A stretch of 64,000 nt of DNA from Chrysogorgia sp. JL179-B06. Lineage: Eukaryota; Cnidaria; Anthozoa; Scleralcyonacea; Chrysogorgiidae. The first letter of the stretch is position 1. Every line of letters begins with the position of its first letter. Shown piece by piece: positions 62,469-64,000 of this stretch. The notes beneath the pieces are model-generated. The model ran no database searches, was not told the DNA's origin, and saw only the letters and a program-made list of their open reading frames with translations. The stretch is taken from assembly GCA_035772405.1 (NCBI GenBank), contig JAYKKM010000375.1, positions 3,182,001 to 3,246,000 on the forward strand. The letters run 5' to 3'. Made by a program: the position numbers and the translations under genes.

Positions 62469-64000
62469 TCATAGTTCATTTCGCTCTATCTCCTCGACTT
62501 GCTTCATTCGTAAATTCGCCGCTGCAGCTGCATCTCTTCGTGGTCGAAAGTCTGGCGCGGTTGCACTCAGGCGTGGTTCTTCTGGAGCTTCACGGAAATC
62601 ACATTGAATCTCGAGGGGGTATAGATGCTGTACTGCACGTTCGATTATCCCATTTGCGGTCTTCAGTTGTACTGCACGAGTAATTCCGTCCTTCCCAGGT
62701 TAGATTCTCTTCACCACGGCCAGTGGCCAATGACCACGATTCTTGTTGTCGCTTTTCACTATTACCACGTCTCCACACTTGGGCTGATATTTACTCATCT
62801 TGTGAGTGAGATTATGCCTTTCTCTTAGAGCTGTAAGATATTCCCGTTGCCAGCGTTTCCACAGACTATCCTTACAGGATCTTAGATACTTAACACGTTT
62901 CCTTAGGTCTTGCTCCTTGATTCTCCAAGTTTCCTCTTCGGGCAGCTGAATGGTGCACTGGAATAGAAATGATGCTGGGGTTAACGTTGGCAGTTCGATG
63001 TCATCCTCTACGTAGGTTAGAGGGCGTCGATTTATTTGGATCTCAACATCCAGCAGCACTTCGACGAGCTCGATCCAAGTAAGCATCGCTCCACCGATGG
63101 TCTTATACATGGCGGACTTGACGACGCCAATGAGCCTCTCGAATTGCCCTCCCCACCATCGGGCGCGGCTCAAATTAAATTTCCATGAAATGTCGAATTT
63201 TTCCAGAAGACCTTGAAGTCGCTCGTCTTCTCGTAGCTGTCGAATCCATTTTTCTGCCTTGATGAATGTGCCGCCGTTATCCGAATAGATTACGCGAGGT
63301 CTTCCACGACGGGCGATGAACCGTTCAAGGCACGGTATGAAGGTGTCTGTCTCCAGGTTGGGCAACACCTCGAGATGGATAGCTCTGGAAAGGCTACACG
63401 CAAAGATTGCCAGGTAAGCTTTTCCTTCTTTCCCTTTTGCTTTCTTGTATCGAATTGGTCCAGCGAAGTCTGTGCCGACGATTTCGAATGCTCCTCCGAC
63501 TTTGGTGCGATTCTCAGGCAGTTTACCGGGCATTGGCGTTGCTACAGCTGTGGCGCGAAATCTCTTGCATCCGTAACACTTATTTATGACTGCTTTGGTT
63601 AAACTTCTCAACTTAGGTATCCAATACCTCTCTCGCACGGCCGCCATCGCGAGACTTACTCCTCCATGAAGGGTTTCGTAATGCAATCGCTGCACTAGCC
63701 TTCGGGTGAATTGGGCTTCGTTGGGCAAGTATATCGGATAGTCCTTGGGCGTTGACTTGTAGGTTGAGTTGCTCCTTCGTCTGCTCGTAGCCTGGTCTCG
63801 CACTATCTCGATGCTGCACACGTTTTATCCACCAAAGACGATTGTGGTTTACCTCCTCTGTGGTTAAGGGACCACTCAGCTTGTTTCTATTTTTACAGTT
63901 CTGCAGGAATCTCTCGATCCACGAACGGATTCGCAGGCAGCGGCGTAGAGGATACTTAACCAGTAGCTCGTCAAAGGCGTCGTTTGTCGTTTCTGCCTGC
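62469..64000 (-). pseudogene. BEL/Pao pol, integrase part and C-terminus
   Basis: On the minus strand, reading in from the right edge, comes the linker region, the His/Cys zinc finger (LHYETLHGG ... CYGCKRF), then the DDE core (VGTDFAGP, YSDNGGTF, WGGQFERLIGVVK) and the Pao-specific C-terminal domain (LWKRWQREYLTALRERHN, GDVVIVKSDN). A frameshift near 63745 separates the upstream part. A TAA replaces a sense codon right after VVKRI (just below 62701). The frame otherwise continues to TGA at 62469-62471. The pol protein would supply cDNA integration; this copy has two lesions but is otherwise well preserved. Confidence 0.85.

Overview
This window is animal nuclear DNA. It carries two host genes with GT-AG introns, DDOST (complete, 11 exons, 13489-47479) and the 5' end of ATAD3 (51132 onward), both on the + strand. 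The DNA is AT-rich and saturated with mobile elements of nearly every eukaryotic class. Penelope-like elements, Polinton/Maverick-lineage viruses, BEL/Pao, hAT and many long-palindrome MITEs together point to an aquatic invertebrate. A cnidarian seems plausible, but the species cannot be fixed from the sequence.

Layout. 1-6526: right-hand part of a compact, apparently intact Polinton/Maverick-lineage viral element, visibly richer in G+C than its surroundings. It encodes a chromodomain integrase, several small membrane proteins, a candidate capsid protein, a packaging ATPase, a TFIIB/VLTF3-like zinc-ribbon protein and a SLATT-like two-TM protein. Genes touch or overlap. Eight of nine visible start codons have TAAA immediately upstream, three of them as AATAAATG, which resembles poxvirus late promoters. 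6527-10400: a LINE 3' end split by two adjacent TTAA-flanked MITEs, then a Penelope-like element between two (AT)n tracts with a hammerhead-like motif. 10400-13488: MITEs and unassigned DNA. 13489-47479: DDOST, about 34 kb of gene for a 443-residue protein.

DDOST intron 4 (21725-32068) holds a second, decayed Polinton-lineage element of a different lineage: adenain-like protease, two conserved small genes, a packaging ATPase, a gene with 69-bp repeats and the N-terminal part of pPolB. Between its divergent ATPase and repeat genes lies an 18-copy 15-bp array, each unit containing the AP-1 core TGACTCA. The same intron contains a LINE with a clear 17-bp target-site duplication and a hAT remnant. 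Intron 6 holds a pogo-type element interrupted by a non-LTR retrotransposon. Intron 8 holds a second hAT derivative that kept the opposite end of the transposase. Intron 9 holds head-to-head tRNA-derived SINEs.

47480-51131 separates DDOST from ATAD3 and is filled with palindromic MITEs. 51132-61200: ATAD3 exons 1 and 2 with Penelope, TIR-element and simple-repeat debris. 62054-64000: a BEL/Pao retrotransposon on the minus strand with one 290-bp LTR.

The two host genes act in separate places: DDOST in ER N-glycosylation, ATAD3 in mitochondrial membranes. I see no functional link beyond adjacency. The most unusual content is the young viral element with its TAAATG-like gene starts and late-factor-like gene, the AP-1-site array in the older element, and the radiation of TTAA-targeted palindromic MITEs.
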